Of a stretch of DNA of 64,000 bases, positions 19,201-29,658 are shown in pieces. Position numbers and translations under genes: made by a program. The notes beneath the pieces were generated by a model. The model was not told where the DNA came from. It did no database searches and saw only the letters and a list, made by a program, of their open reading frames with translations. Within the stretch, counting starts at the first letter, position 1; every line of letters starts with the position of its first letter. Origin of the DNA: Bacteroidales bacterium (GTDB lineage: Bacteria; Bacteroidota; Bacteroidia; Bacteroidales; F082); the NCBI GenBank assembly GCA_016285355.1, contig JAEEQP010000011.1, positions 22,748-86,747 of the forward strand. Direction: 5' to 3'.

Positions 19201-22200
19201 CAAGAGGATGAAGGGAAACTTTTAATCGAACCATCTGGAATTGAAATTTGCTTGAAAAGAACTTTCTGGACCCGGACAGCTATCTTTTAATCGAACCATC
19301 TGGAATTGAAATTAGTATAGCTCGCCCTTGTCCATGTCGCGCGGCGGCTTTTAATCGAACCATCTGGAATTGAAATTTAATATGGGTGTTGGATTTGGAT
19401 TTGGATTTGGATCTTTTAATCGAACCATCTGGAATTGAAATAGAATAGTTGTCAGTGCGCAGATGGCGAACACGATCTTTTAATCGAACCATCTGGAATT
19501 GAAATAGATTAAGGATTACCAGGTTCTGGATTTGATAAACACTTTTAATCGAACCATCTGGAATTGAAATAGCCAAATCGAAAGGCTCACGAGCGGTGAG
19601 TTATTACCTTTTAATCGAACCATCTGGAATTGAAATAACTCAAGACCAAGCTCAACTACGCCCAGCAGTACTTTTAATCGAACCATCTGGAATTGAAATT
19701 GCTTTGTGGTGACGATGATTTCTTCACCTTTTTCCTTTTAATCGAACCATCTGGAATTGAAATTGGTTTTGTACCGCCAAAGTGGAGCTCTCGTCTCTCC
19801 TTTTAATCGAACCATCTGGAATTGAAATAAAGTAGGTAAGATCATAGAGCATCTTCTTTTGAAGCTTTTAATCGAACCATCTGGAATTGAAATATATGTA
19901 AGTTATGAGTTCTCATTGAATGAAAGCTCTTTTAATCGAACCATCTGGAATTGAAATTACGAAGTGGATGACGGCAACGGCAACAAGATCAAGCTTTTAA
20001 TCGAACCATCTGGAATTGAAATAAGGATATGATTATGTCATAGGTCTTCGCCAAGAGGGCTTTTAATCGAACCATCTGGAATTGAAATTCAATCGCAGGG
20101 CATGTTGAAACTCATGAACGGAGCTTTTAATCGAACCATCTGGAATTGAAATATCGTTGATCATAAGTTCAGTGAGTTTCATTGGTCGCTTTTAATCGAA
20201 CCATCTGGAATTGAAATTGAACAAACTCTACGAGTTGTGAACTTTGATACTTTACTTTTAATCGAACCATCTGGAATTGAAATAAAGTCTCGATTAAATT
20301 CTTTTGCAGTCATAATTTAACTTTTAATCGAACCATCTGGAATTGAAATCTGGATTCCGTTCTATGAGGATGAAGTAGGCATAAACTTTTAATCGAACCA
20401 TCTGGAATTGAAATTTGCGTTGCTGGAGCGTTTGATGGCGGCGCGGTGCGCTTTTAATCGAACCATCTGGAATTGAAATAAAGTCGTTGAGGATAAAATC
20501 AACCGTCTTTTGAGGCTTTTAATCGAACCATCTGGAATTGAAATTCGTTTGCCTTTATAGCCTCTTTAATCTGTTGGGCCTTTTAATCGAACCATCTGGA
20601 ATTGAAATTCAAAGAAAGCGTTTACGGCTCACACGTTAGAAGCCTTTTAATCGAACCATCTGGAATTGAAATGACGCGAAGCGGCTAAAGCTATAGCCCA
20701 ACAGATTCTTTTAATCGAACCATCTGGAATTGAAATCCGTGAATGATGGCAACACGCAGGAAATTAAAAACGCTTTTAATCGAACCATCTGGAATTGAAA
20801 TGATTAAAGCGTAACACACTAAACCAATTAAAGCAATGCTTTTAATCGAACCATCTGGAATTGAAATATCTTAGTTAAGTCTTCAAGTATCTTTTGAGCC
20901 ATGTCTTTTAATCGAACCATCTGGAATTGAAATTTTGGATAAACCTTTGGCATCGTCGACAATAACTTGCTTTTAATCGAACCATCTGGAATTGAAATAA
21001 GTCATTTGATTCGTATAGTTCTTGCCTCGCATCTTTTAATCGAACCATCTGGAATTGAAATCTGGACGCTCTCCTCGGTGTATTCGCTCTTGGTGCTCTT
21101 TTAATCGAACCATCTGGAATTGAAATTGACGATGTGCTGAAGGTGAAATGGATAGAGGTCTGCTTTTAATCGAACCATCTGGAATTGAAATTTAAGACTT
21201 ACAAAGTTAAGCGTTACGCAATAGCAGCTTTTAATCGAACCATCTGGAATTGAAATTCAACAGTGGCATAAATGCCATAATGAGCATACTGACTTTTAAT
21301 CGAACCATCTGGAATTGAAATATAGTCATAGCGGAGACTGCAAGACTTAAAAATGAACTTTTAATCGAACCATCTGGAATTGAAATACGACAGGGACGGA
21401 TTGCCTTTGCAGGCTGGCATTCTTTTAATCGAACCATCTGGAATTGAAATTTGTGCAATTGCGATAGCTGTTTTGTAGCATTCTTCTTTTAATCGAACCA
21501 TCTGGAATTGAAATTCAGTCGCCTCCTCTTGTGGCACCAACACACCCTTCCTTTTAATCGAACCATCTGGAATTGAAATCCATGTACGACTCGCTGGCGG
21601 TACTCTCCTTGCCCCTTTTAATCGAACCATCTGGAATTGAAATAATCAAATGTGCTGGAACCGCGAACTCCGCAGAAAAACTTTTAATCGAACCATCTGG
21701 AATTGAAATTGAGTTTCAAAGATAAAATCCAACAAAAGATAGACAACTTTTAATCGAACCATCTGGAATTGAAATTATTGAATTATCCAATCATTGACCT
21801 GCAAAACCAGCTTTTAATCGAACCATCTGGAATTGAAATCGCGTCAAAATGCAGTACCACGGAAATAGGGCAATTACTTTTAATCGAACCATCTGGAATT
21901 GAAATAAAGAACAGGCAACAAAGCCAGACCAGCGAAAAGCCCTTTTAATCGAACCATCTGGAATTGAAATCGGTGATATAGTTCTGGTTGTAAGTGCCTA
22001 AAGAGCTTTTAATCGAACCATCTGGAATTGAAATATAGTCATAGCAGGAATGGCAAGACTTAAAAATGAACTTTTAATCGAACCATCTGGAATTGAAATT
22101 TCGGCGGAGAGGTCTGGAAACAATTCAAGCATCCCCTTTTAATCGAACCATCTGGAATTGAAATATGACCGCAGGCGACAAGGCGGCAATCGTTAAGGCC

Positions 22201-25200
22201 TTTTAATCGAACCATCTGGAATTGAAATATCCGTGAAGCCACAATTCTGCGCGGTTTCGTCTTGCTTTTAATCGAACCATCTGGAATTGAAATAGCCGAG
22301 GTAAACGAGGCCAGCATGAAAGCCCTATTCTTTTAATCGAACCATCTGGAATTGAAATCAAATACATTCGGGCAGTACTTGGTGTAAGTGTTCACTTTTA
22401 ATCGAACCATCTGGAATTGAAATAAGGGAATTGCTTCGACGGCCTTTTGTGAGCGGTCCTTTTAATCGAACCATCTGGAATTGAAATGTAGATTTGCGCC
22501 TCGACCTTCTGGCCGACCGAGGCTTTTAATCGAACCATCTGGAATTGAAATAAAAGACGGTCAGAAAGACCGCGAACACCATCACCTCTTTTAATCGAAC
22601 CATCTGGAATTGAAATTGTTTTGTCTTGCAGGTTAGATTGTGCGTCCTTTTCTTTTAATCGAACCATCTGGAATTGAAATTGATTTCGGATTTCGTAATT
22701 GGTGACTTCCTCATTGCCTTTTAATCGAACCATCTGGAATTGAAATTTGTTGGTGAAGTTGTGGAAGAGGTGGCCGTCAAGCTTTTAATCGAACCATCTG
22801 GAATTGAAATATGTGCGCTCCTACGCTTCCAGTGTAGGTTTGCAGCTTTTAATCGAACCATCTGGAATTGAAATGTGGGAAGGGCGTTGCGTGTAAAGGG
22901 TAGCAGAACACTTTTAATCGAACCATCTGGAATTGAAATAAGGCTTTGCGAGGTCTACCACAACCTGCCCCACAACTTTTAATCGAACCATCTGGAATTG
23001 AAATCCATCAAGGTCAGCCTCCGCAAGTCGGTGCAGACCATCTTTTAATCGAACCATCTGGAATTGAAATCCAGTCAACGCCTGGACCTGATTCACCAAC
23101 GGAGGGCTTTTAATCGAACCATCTGGAATTGAAATCAAATTAACATTAACACTTTATTCAAGGTAAAACATTCTTTTAATCGAACCATCTGGAATTGAAA
23201 TTGACCGAAATTGCCGACAACACTTTCATCGCCGCTTCTTTTAATCGAACCATCTGGAATTGAAATTTGGTAAAGCTTTTCTTACGGATTGTCAAAACGT
23301 GATCTTTTAATCGAACCATCTGGAATTGAAATATGCTGAAAAGGCACATCATCAATGCAATAAGTGCTCTTTTAATCGAACCATCTGGAATTGAAATTTG
23401 ATACAACCGCACGAGGACACTACGGAAGATAGCACTTTTAATCGAACCATCTGGAATTGAAATGTCTCTGATTTAGGTGCAACTTTGTCTAATGCTGTCT
23501 CTTTTAATCGAACCATCTGGAATTGAAATAAATTTAGGAGATAACCAAATTTGTGTCAGTTAGCCCTTTTAATCGAACCATCTGGAATTGAAATTCAAGA
23601 GAACCTTGAATGATACGAGACGGAACAGCCCTTTTAATCGAACCATCTGGAATTGAAATATGTTGTTGAACAAGTTCCTGTTGTTGATGAATGTGGCTTT
23701 TAATCGAACCATCTGGAATTGAAATTCTACTAAACTCATATCTTCGGCAATACGGAGCATACTTTTAATCGAACCATCTGGAATTGAAATATGGTATACC
23801 TTATAAGTCTAAGAACTATGTCATGACTTTTAATCGAACCATCTGGAATTGAAATTACAACGGAACAACTCCTATAATCGTAGAAAGAATGCTTTTAATC
23901 GAACCATCTGGAATTGAAATTGCTTAAAGAGGCAAGGAAATTCCATGTCACGAATATCTTTTAATCGAACCATCTGGAATTGAAATATCAAGATACTTAT
24001 TAGTTGTAGCCTTCTCAACATCTTTTAATCGAACCATCTGGAATTGAAATGTAGCAGCAACATCAAGGTCATGCGGAGGAACAGACACTTTTAATCGAAC
24101 CATCTGGAATTGAAATAAGAGAATCAACATTATATTGTAACGAGCCACTAACTTTTAATCGAACCATCTGGAATTGAAATAAATGTTGACTTTGTCGATG
24201 AAACGGTGTAGTTAGTCGCTTTTAATCGAACCATCTGGAATTGAAATAAAATAGGGTTTTAAGATTGGAACGGTGGCGATGTACTTTTAATCGAACCATC
24301 TGGAATTGAAATAAGTTGTTGCAGGCAAAGCAGGAGCTGTGGTCAATGCTTTTAATCGAACCATCTGGAATTGAAATTCATATCTATATAAGACGCGAAG
24401 CCGCAAGCCGTCTTTTAATCGAACCATCTGGAATTGAAATAACTAACCGCCTAATGAGTAAAGGCGTAATTTTTTAGCTTTTAATCGAACCATCTGGAAT
24501 TGAAATAGTAGTCCGTTCGTGGCCAATGCACCCAATGGCCAACTTTTAATCGAACCATCTGGAATTGAAATGCAACAAGGCTTTGGCCGTGGCTTTCAAG
24601 TATGCAGCTTTTAATCGAACCATCTGGAATTGAAATCCGCAAAGCGGTTACACCACGCGCCGCAGGTGGCGCCTTTTAATCGAACCATCTGGAATTGAAA
24701 TAGCAATTCCCGACCTCACTTCTTTGCCGCTATCGGCTTTTAATCGAACCATCTGGAATTGAAATCCGTAGCTGTCAAATGGGCCATCATCCGGGTGTTC
24801 CTTTTAATCGAACCATCTGGAATTGAAATAGAGCAGCATTTCGCTTATAATGCTCGCCAAGATTACTTTTAATCGAACCATCTGGAATTGAAATAGAGCA
24901 GCATTTCGCTTATAATGCTCGCCAAGATCTTTTAATCGAACCATCTGGAATTGAAATTAGGCTGCACCAATGGTCATTGCTGACATAGCCACTTTTAATC
25001 GAACCATCTGGAATTGAAATACCGTAGCTGTCAAATGGGCCATCATCCGGGTGTTCTTTTAATCGAACCATCTGGAATTGAAATAAAGGTTATGTCAATG
25101 AGAAAAGTTTTAAACTTGCAACTTTTAATCGAACCATCTGGAATTGAAATCCAAGGGAGCACTTCGGCGAAGCCGAAAAGAATCCACCTTTTAATCGAAC

Positions 25201-26584
25201 CATCTGGAATTGAAATGATTGTAGTCATAGTTTCCAACGGTGTTGAAATAAGGCTTTTAATCGAACCATCTGGAATTGAAATATCAGGATTATTGTTGGC
25301 CACCGTCTGGATAAAATCTTTTAATCGAACCATCTGGAATTGAAATTGTGTTCAAAAACATCTCTCAAATCGGGAAAGCGTTCTTTTAATCGAACCATCT
25401 GGAATTGAAATGCAGGTGTTGCGCTTAAAAACTTATGGTTGAAAGCTGCTTTTAATCGAACCATCTGGAATTGAAATGAAGTAATCAGATCATCGTTCAA
25501 GAACGACCATCCTCTTTTAATCGAACCATCTGGAATTGAAATGTGGCAGGATTGGCAATCTCATTGCGCAAGTATTTCCTTTTAATCGAACCATCTGGAA
25601 TTGAAATGCGGAAACGATGTCGGAAATTGCAAGGTCTGACACTTCTTTTAATCGAACCATCTGGAATTGAAATATATAAGGAGAAGTTGCCGCTCGGTGA
25701 TTCGTATGATCTTTTAATCGAACCATCTGGAATTGAAATAGCTTTGGCAATAGATTTAGACATAACGAGGGGAGCTTTTAATCGAACCATCTGGAATTGA
25801 AATTTGACTAATAAAGTCATCACCGACGACATTATTTACTTTTAATCGAACCATCTGGAATTGAAATTATGGCTCGGAATCGAAACAACTGCCTTTGAAA
25901 ACACTTTTAATCGAACCATCTGGAATTGAAATAACGCATCTGATGTTAAACCTAATAACGGAACTCCTCTTTTAATCGAACCATCTGGAATTGAAATTTG
26001 TTTTGAGTGCTACCCTGAAATCACAATGCAATGACTTTTAATCGAACCATCTGGAATTGAAATTCGATGGCAAGCTGCATAACAACGAATGGAAGGACGA
26101 CTTTTAATCGAACCATCTGGAATTGAAATCCAATAACGCTATCGTTGTGCGGACAAAACTAAAATCTTTTAATCGAACCATCTGGAATTGAAATACACCA
26201 TCCTTTGGGTGATCATAGGCCTTGTGTTGGCCTTTTAATCGAACCATCTGGAATTGAAATAGGCAACACTGGCGGTCTGACAGGCGGCGAAAGCGCTTTT
26301 AATCGAACCATCTGGAATTGAAATTGGGCAAAGTTCATGTTGATGTCATTTCGGAAGTCTCTTTTAATCGAACCATCTGGAATTGAAATTTCATAAAGGA
26401 AGCCTGGGCGAATGGATTGATATACCTTTTAATCGAACCACGTGGAATTGAAATGGCAATGGTCGCAGGTTGGGAATGTGGGCCAAGCGATCTTTTAATC
26501 GAACCATTTGGAATTAAAATAACGACATGCGCAAGACCGCAGATGTGATGACGCGCTTTTAATCGAACCTTGTGGAATTAAAAT
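13241..26584 (+). CRISPR. Type I CRISPR array, 206 repeats and 205 spacers (hand count)
   Basis: The repeat is 29 bases, beginning CTTTTAATCG, with CCATCTGG in the middle and ending ATTGAAAT. The period averages 65 bases, so spacers are mostly 34-37 nt. The repeat is essentially invariant except for the last three units (26426, 26492, 26556), which carry substitutions such as CACGTGG, CATTTGG and CTTGTGG for CATCTGG; this marks the distal (oldest) end. The orientation is set by the 3' ATTGAAAT handle and by the leader next to cas2. Long frames reading ISIPDGSIK or MVRLK on the minus strand are repeat artefacts, not genes. Identical, slipped and synonymous-variant spacer pairs are described in the findings. 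Confidence 0.98.
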
Positions 26585-26667
26585 ATCGTCAAATCACGTG
26601 TCCATTCCTTTTGAGGAATCCAAGATGAGGCTCTAAGATTACCCCTTGGCTATGCGCGTATCCACAC

Positions 26668-29076
26668 TTAAAGCTTAAAGTTCCTCCACTTGTTCTGCAC
26701 TCCGGCTGAAGGTATCACTGTAGGGGTTTGTATTTTGCCGTTCACATCGAAAGAAGTGCGTTTCACGTTATCTATCACATAGTCAGCCAACTCGCCCAAG
26801 GTAACATTGCCTTTGCTTTCTTGCAGCCTCTTCAGCAAATAATAGGTGAACAGCCCATGTTTCTTTTCCTGATACTGATGCGCCGTCTCAGCACCTGTGG
26901 CTGAAGTGAAAACGACGATATTGCCCTGGGGCACCGCCTCTTTTGCCTTGATGGCCACGCCTCTACCCTCAAGCAACATCTCATCATCACGAGTGGCACC
27001 CGAAAAACAGGCATCAATAAAACAAAGCACAGACGCGCACCGAACACTGTTCAACTCTTGATACAGTTTCTCAAGGCTATATCCCGTGGCTGTGATTTTG
27101 CTGTCGCCGTCGACAGGAAGCAAGTACGCGCTTTTGGTTGCCTCGTCAGGGAAGGCATGGCCGGCATAATAAAAAATGATATTTGCGTTCCCATTGTTGG
27201 CTATCGCCGCCTGCTTCATTTGCTCCACGCATGATATCGTCTGACCTGTTGTGGCATTCTCGTACAACTTTACGTGATTTGTCGGCACGCCCAACGCTTT
27301 CACGCAATACTCCTTGAACACCCTGCCGTCGTTCAAGGCAAAAGGAACTTTCTTCTTCGGATAATCCTCGTTGGCGATGATAAAGGCATACAAATCGTTA
27401 TTTTTCGATGCCCTTGAAGGGATGTCTGCATCCACCTCCGATAATGGCGATACATCCTCATCTTCCACTTTTTCAGGTTGTTGCGCCACCAAGACATTTG
27501 AATGAGCCATCTTGGACTTCGCGATTTCAATTTGCAGCCTTTCCTCGGAATAGCGTGGAGCGACAATCTCTTTCCCATCAAAACCAACCACGCCATACTT
27601 CGCTCCCTCATTCCACTTACCCCCTATATTCACTTTAAAGCACATGTTTTTCCCATCAACCTTGATGTCATCATATTTAAATGGCACTATCGTCTTACCC
27701 TTCACGTTGATAACGCCACATTTCCCATCCTTTTTCACGATGGCGAGGCCTTCCTCGTTAAAAGGGGTGGCATGTTCATAAACGCAAGGTATAGGGTCGC
27801 CATAACCACTTGCAACATACCCGAACTTATCCTTTTTCTTGACTATCGCGTAGCCATTCCTGAAACGCGAGACATGGTCATACGTACTGTATCTGTCGTT
27901 GCCAAACCTATCCAAATAGCCACACTTTCCATCCGCCTTATAGATTATATATCCCTCACTCACAGCATACAAGTCATCGTAGTGCGCCGGAGTGATTCTT
28001 TCTTTGGTGCTTATGTTCAGCAATCCATATTTTCCGTTTTCCTTATATACGACGAAGCCCTCATCCTCCCAAATATCCTCATAGTAATCCGTACAGGCTT
28101 TTCCGTTTTTATCCAGTAAAACACTTCCTTTACCATTCATCGTTGCCGTGGCATACTCGTATGTGCACTTTTTCGGCAAATGAACATAATTCCCTGAACC
28201 ATCGGTGATTTCGTTACTTGGATAATTCCTGATGCTGCTCCAATTTGCCGAAACGATTTCTTTTCCAGTCTCATCCATCAAGCCGACTTTTCCGTTTCTG
28301 ATGAAGGTTGCTTTCCCTTGCTGGAAAACGTATGCATTGTAATTGTCGACGATGGAGTATTCAGCATGGTCGTCCACAAAGGTCTCCTTTGCAATATGAT
28401 TTTGGAAAGAAGCGTTTTCCTCGTATTTACATGGTATGACCATTTTCCCCTGTTGATTCACAAACCCGATCTTACCCTTTTTCTTCACCGCGATAAGAGG
28501 AGACTGCGCTTTGTTTGCTATAAAAAGAGGATTATTGCAGAAATTCTGTTCATAGATACGCGTTCCCATCAAAATAGCCTCATATTCGCAAGGAACCACT
28601 TCCTTTTTCTCTTTCAAACTAACGACACCCAGCTTTATATCTTCCTTTTCATATTTGCCAACCGTAATCAGACTTCCCTTAAGCTCATCATTCAGAACCT
28701 CATCATAATTGAAAGCCAGCTTGACATTTCCGGAGAAATCAATCAGGCCCATCTTTCCGTCCTTCTCCGCAACAATCACATTGTTATCCTCATCAGCTAT
28801 TATCACATCTTCGTATATATTTGGCACACAAACATTTCCTTTATCATCAAGCACACCTATGTGGGAATTTTTCACAAACAGGAAATGAGATTTCAGTCCC
28901 CATTGCCTTTGGGCCAAATGTTCATATTTATAAGGTACAACTATATTGCCATTCACATCCACGGCACCTTGCATCCCGGTCTTTTCGTCAGTCAGGACAA
29001 ACAGCCCTTGTGAAAAAAGGCCGTTGCAAAAGCAAATGCACATCAAAGCGACTATCCATGTCTTGTTTGTTCTCAT
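26668..29076 (-). CDS. Exported WG-repeat protein with C-terminal caspase-like (C14) protease
   Basis: 802 aa from the ATG at 29076 (MRTNKTWIVALMCICFCNGL), which gives a clean signal peptide; the longer frame adds 15 basic residues. Residues about 25-530 are WG/KWG-type beta repeats (for example GLIDFSGNVKLAFNYDEV, GKIGFVNQQGKMVIPCKYE). The C-terminal 240 residues are a caspase/metacaspase fold with the His in YYAGHAF (H640) and the Cys in FIDACFSGA (C690), so the dyad is intact. It is probably periplasmic or surface-located. It ends about 80 bases from the last CRISPR repeat, but the signal peptide argues against a cytosolic CRISPR effector. Confidence 0.85.
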   Translation of the reverse strand: MRTNKTWIVALMCICFCNGLFSQGLFVLTDEKTGMQGAVDVNGNIVVPYKYEHLAQRQWGLKSHFLFVKNSHIGVLDDKGNVCVPNIYEDVIIADEDNNVIVAEKDGKMGLIDFSGNVKLAFNYDEVLNDELKGSLITVGKYEKEDIKLGVVSLKEKKEVVPCEYEAILMGTRIYEQNFCNNPLFIANKAQSPLIAVKKKGKIGFVNQQGKMVIPCKYEENASFQNHIAKETFVDDHAEYSIVDNYNAYVFQQGKATFIRNGKVGLMDETGKEIVSANWSSIRNYPSNEITDGSGNYVHLPKKCTYEYATATMNGKGSVLLDKNGKACTDYYEDIWEDEGFVVYKENGKYGLLNISTKERITPAHYDDLYAVSEGYIIYKADGKCGYLDRFGNDRYSTYDHVSRFRNGYAIVKKKDKFGYVASGYGDPIPCVYEHATPFNEEGLAIVKKDGKCGVINVKGKTIVPFKYDDIKVDGKNMCFKVNIGGKWNEGAKYGVVGFDGKEIVAPRYSEERLQIEIAKSKMAHSNVLVAQQPEKVEDEDVSPLSEVDADIPSRASKNNDLYAFIIANEDYPKKKVPFALNDGRVFKEYCVKALGVPTNHVKLYENATTGQTISCVEQMKQAAIANNGNANIIFYYAGHAFPDEATKSAYLLPVDGDSKITATGYSLEKLYQELNSVRCASVLCFIDACFSGATRDDEMLLEGRGVAIKAKEAVPQGNIVVFTSATGAETAHQYQEKKHGLFTYYLLKRLQESKGNVTLGELADYVIDNVKRTSFDVNGKIQTPTVIPSAGVQNKWRNFKL

Positions 29077-29171
29077 TTTCACTTTCCTTTCATAGCGTTT
29101 TCTTGCCAAAAGCCACGTCACGACCAGCTTGTTGAAGCAATGGGACAGGTTGATGACACGACTTTATGCTT

Positions 29172-29180
29172 GCAAAAATA
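29172..29180 (-). promoter_or_regulatory. -7 box TATTTTTGC of the WG/caspase gene
   Basis: Minus-strand TATTTTTGC about 95 bases upstream of the ATG at 29076. Confidence 0.55.
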
Positions 29181-29312
29181 CACAAATTCGGAAATGTAAC
29201 TACATTTTTCCGGAAAAGAAACCACGACCCAGGACAAAGTGGTGAAAGAGTAAAATTATCTCATTGAAATTTTCACAAGCCCTCAGCGCCACCTTCGGAA
29301 CGTCAGAAGTGT

Positions 29313-29402
29313 TTTATGGAGACAAAAGTAGAAATTTTTCGGTTTTCTGAATAAATTTGGAAAAAATATAATGAAACGGTTGTGAATTGCTTTCAAATAA
29401 CT
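29313..29402. repeat. Dispersed ~90-bp intergenic repeat, copy 2
   Basis: Homologous to 2575-2664. The last 22 bases are again a truncated type II-C-like repeat start (TTGTGAATTGCTTTCAAATA), after which similarity ends. The promoter box of copy 1 has become TACTTTTGT here, and no gene follows it on the minus strand, so this may be a promoter left after gene loss. Confidence 0.7.
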
Positions 29403-29511
29403 CGTAATTATGATTTAGCGGACAGCAATAAAAATATCTTTCTTCCGCCACCTTTTCGGAAAACAGCCTCCTTATTAATAAGGACAGCCGCAACCGAAAA
29501 TCGCCATAGGT
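29403..29511. other. Intergenic remainder
   Basis: AT-rich stretch between two dispersed repeats. I see a few imperfect inverted repeats (around CCTTATTAATAAGG) but no gene. Confidence 0.4.
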
Positions 29512-29641
29512 AGGGATTTCACGGTTTCCTGAATCGCTATTACTTTGCGGCAGATTTTTGCCATAAGCAATTAGTATGAATTTTGAGTTAGTTACCGATG
29601 CGGGGCAAAAACTATTGTCCCGCATCTTTTTTTATTTTTGC
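29512..29641 (+). repeat. Dispersed ~130-bp module with terminator hairpin and promoter, copy 1
   Basis: Matches 61219-61347. Conserved blocks are GGGATTTCA, GGTTTC, GCAGATTTTTG and ATGAATTTTGAGTTAGTT. These are followed by a hairpin GATGCGGG (29597-29604) / CCCGCATC (29619-29626) with a T run, and then -7 TATTTTTGC at 29633-29641. The hairpin would end any RNA started inside the element, and the box drives the ccsA-like gene. Conservation of the part upstream of the hairpin suggests a small RNA or a mobile intergenic unit. Confidence 0.65.
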
Positions 29642-29658
29642 AACATCATTCCAAGCCT

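Noticed and set aside
13827..25832. Dozens of open frames reading ISIPDGSIK / QFQMVRLK (minus strand) or LLIEPSGIEI (plus strand)
   Set aside because: They are translations of the CRISPR repeat and its spacers, not genes.
28318..29013. 231-aa plus-strand frame opposite the WG/caspase gene
   Set aside because: It mirrors the WG repeats; no start context or family match.
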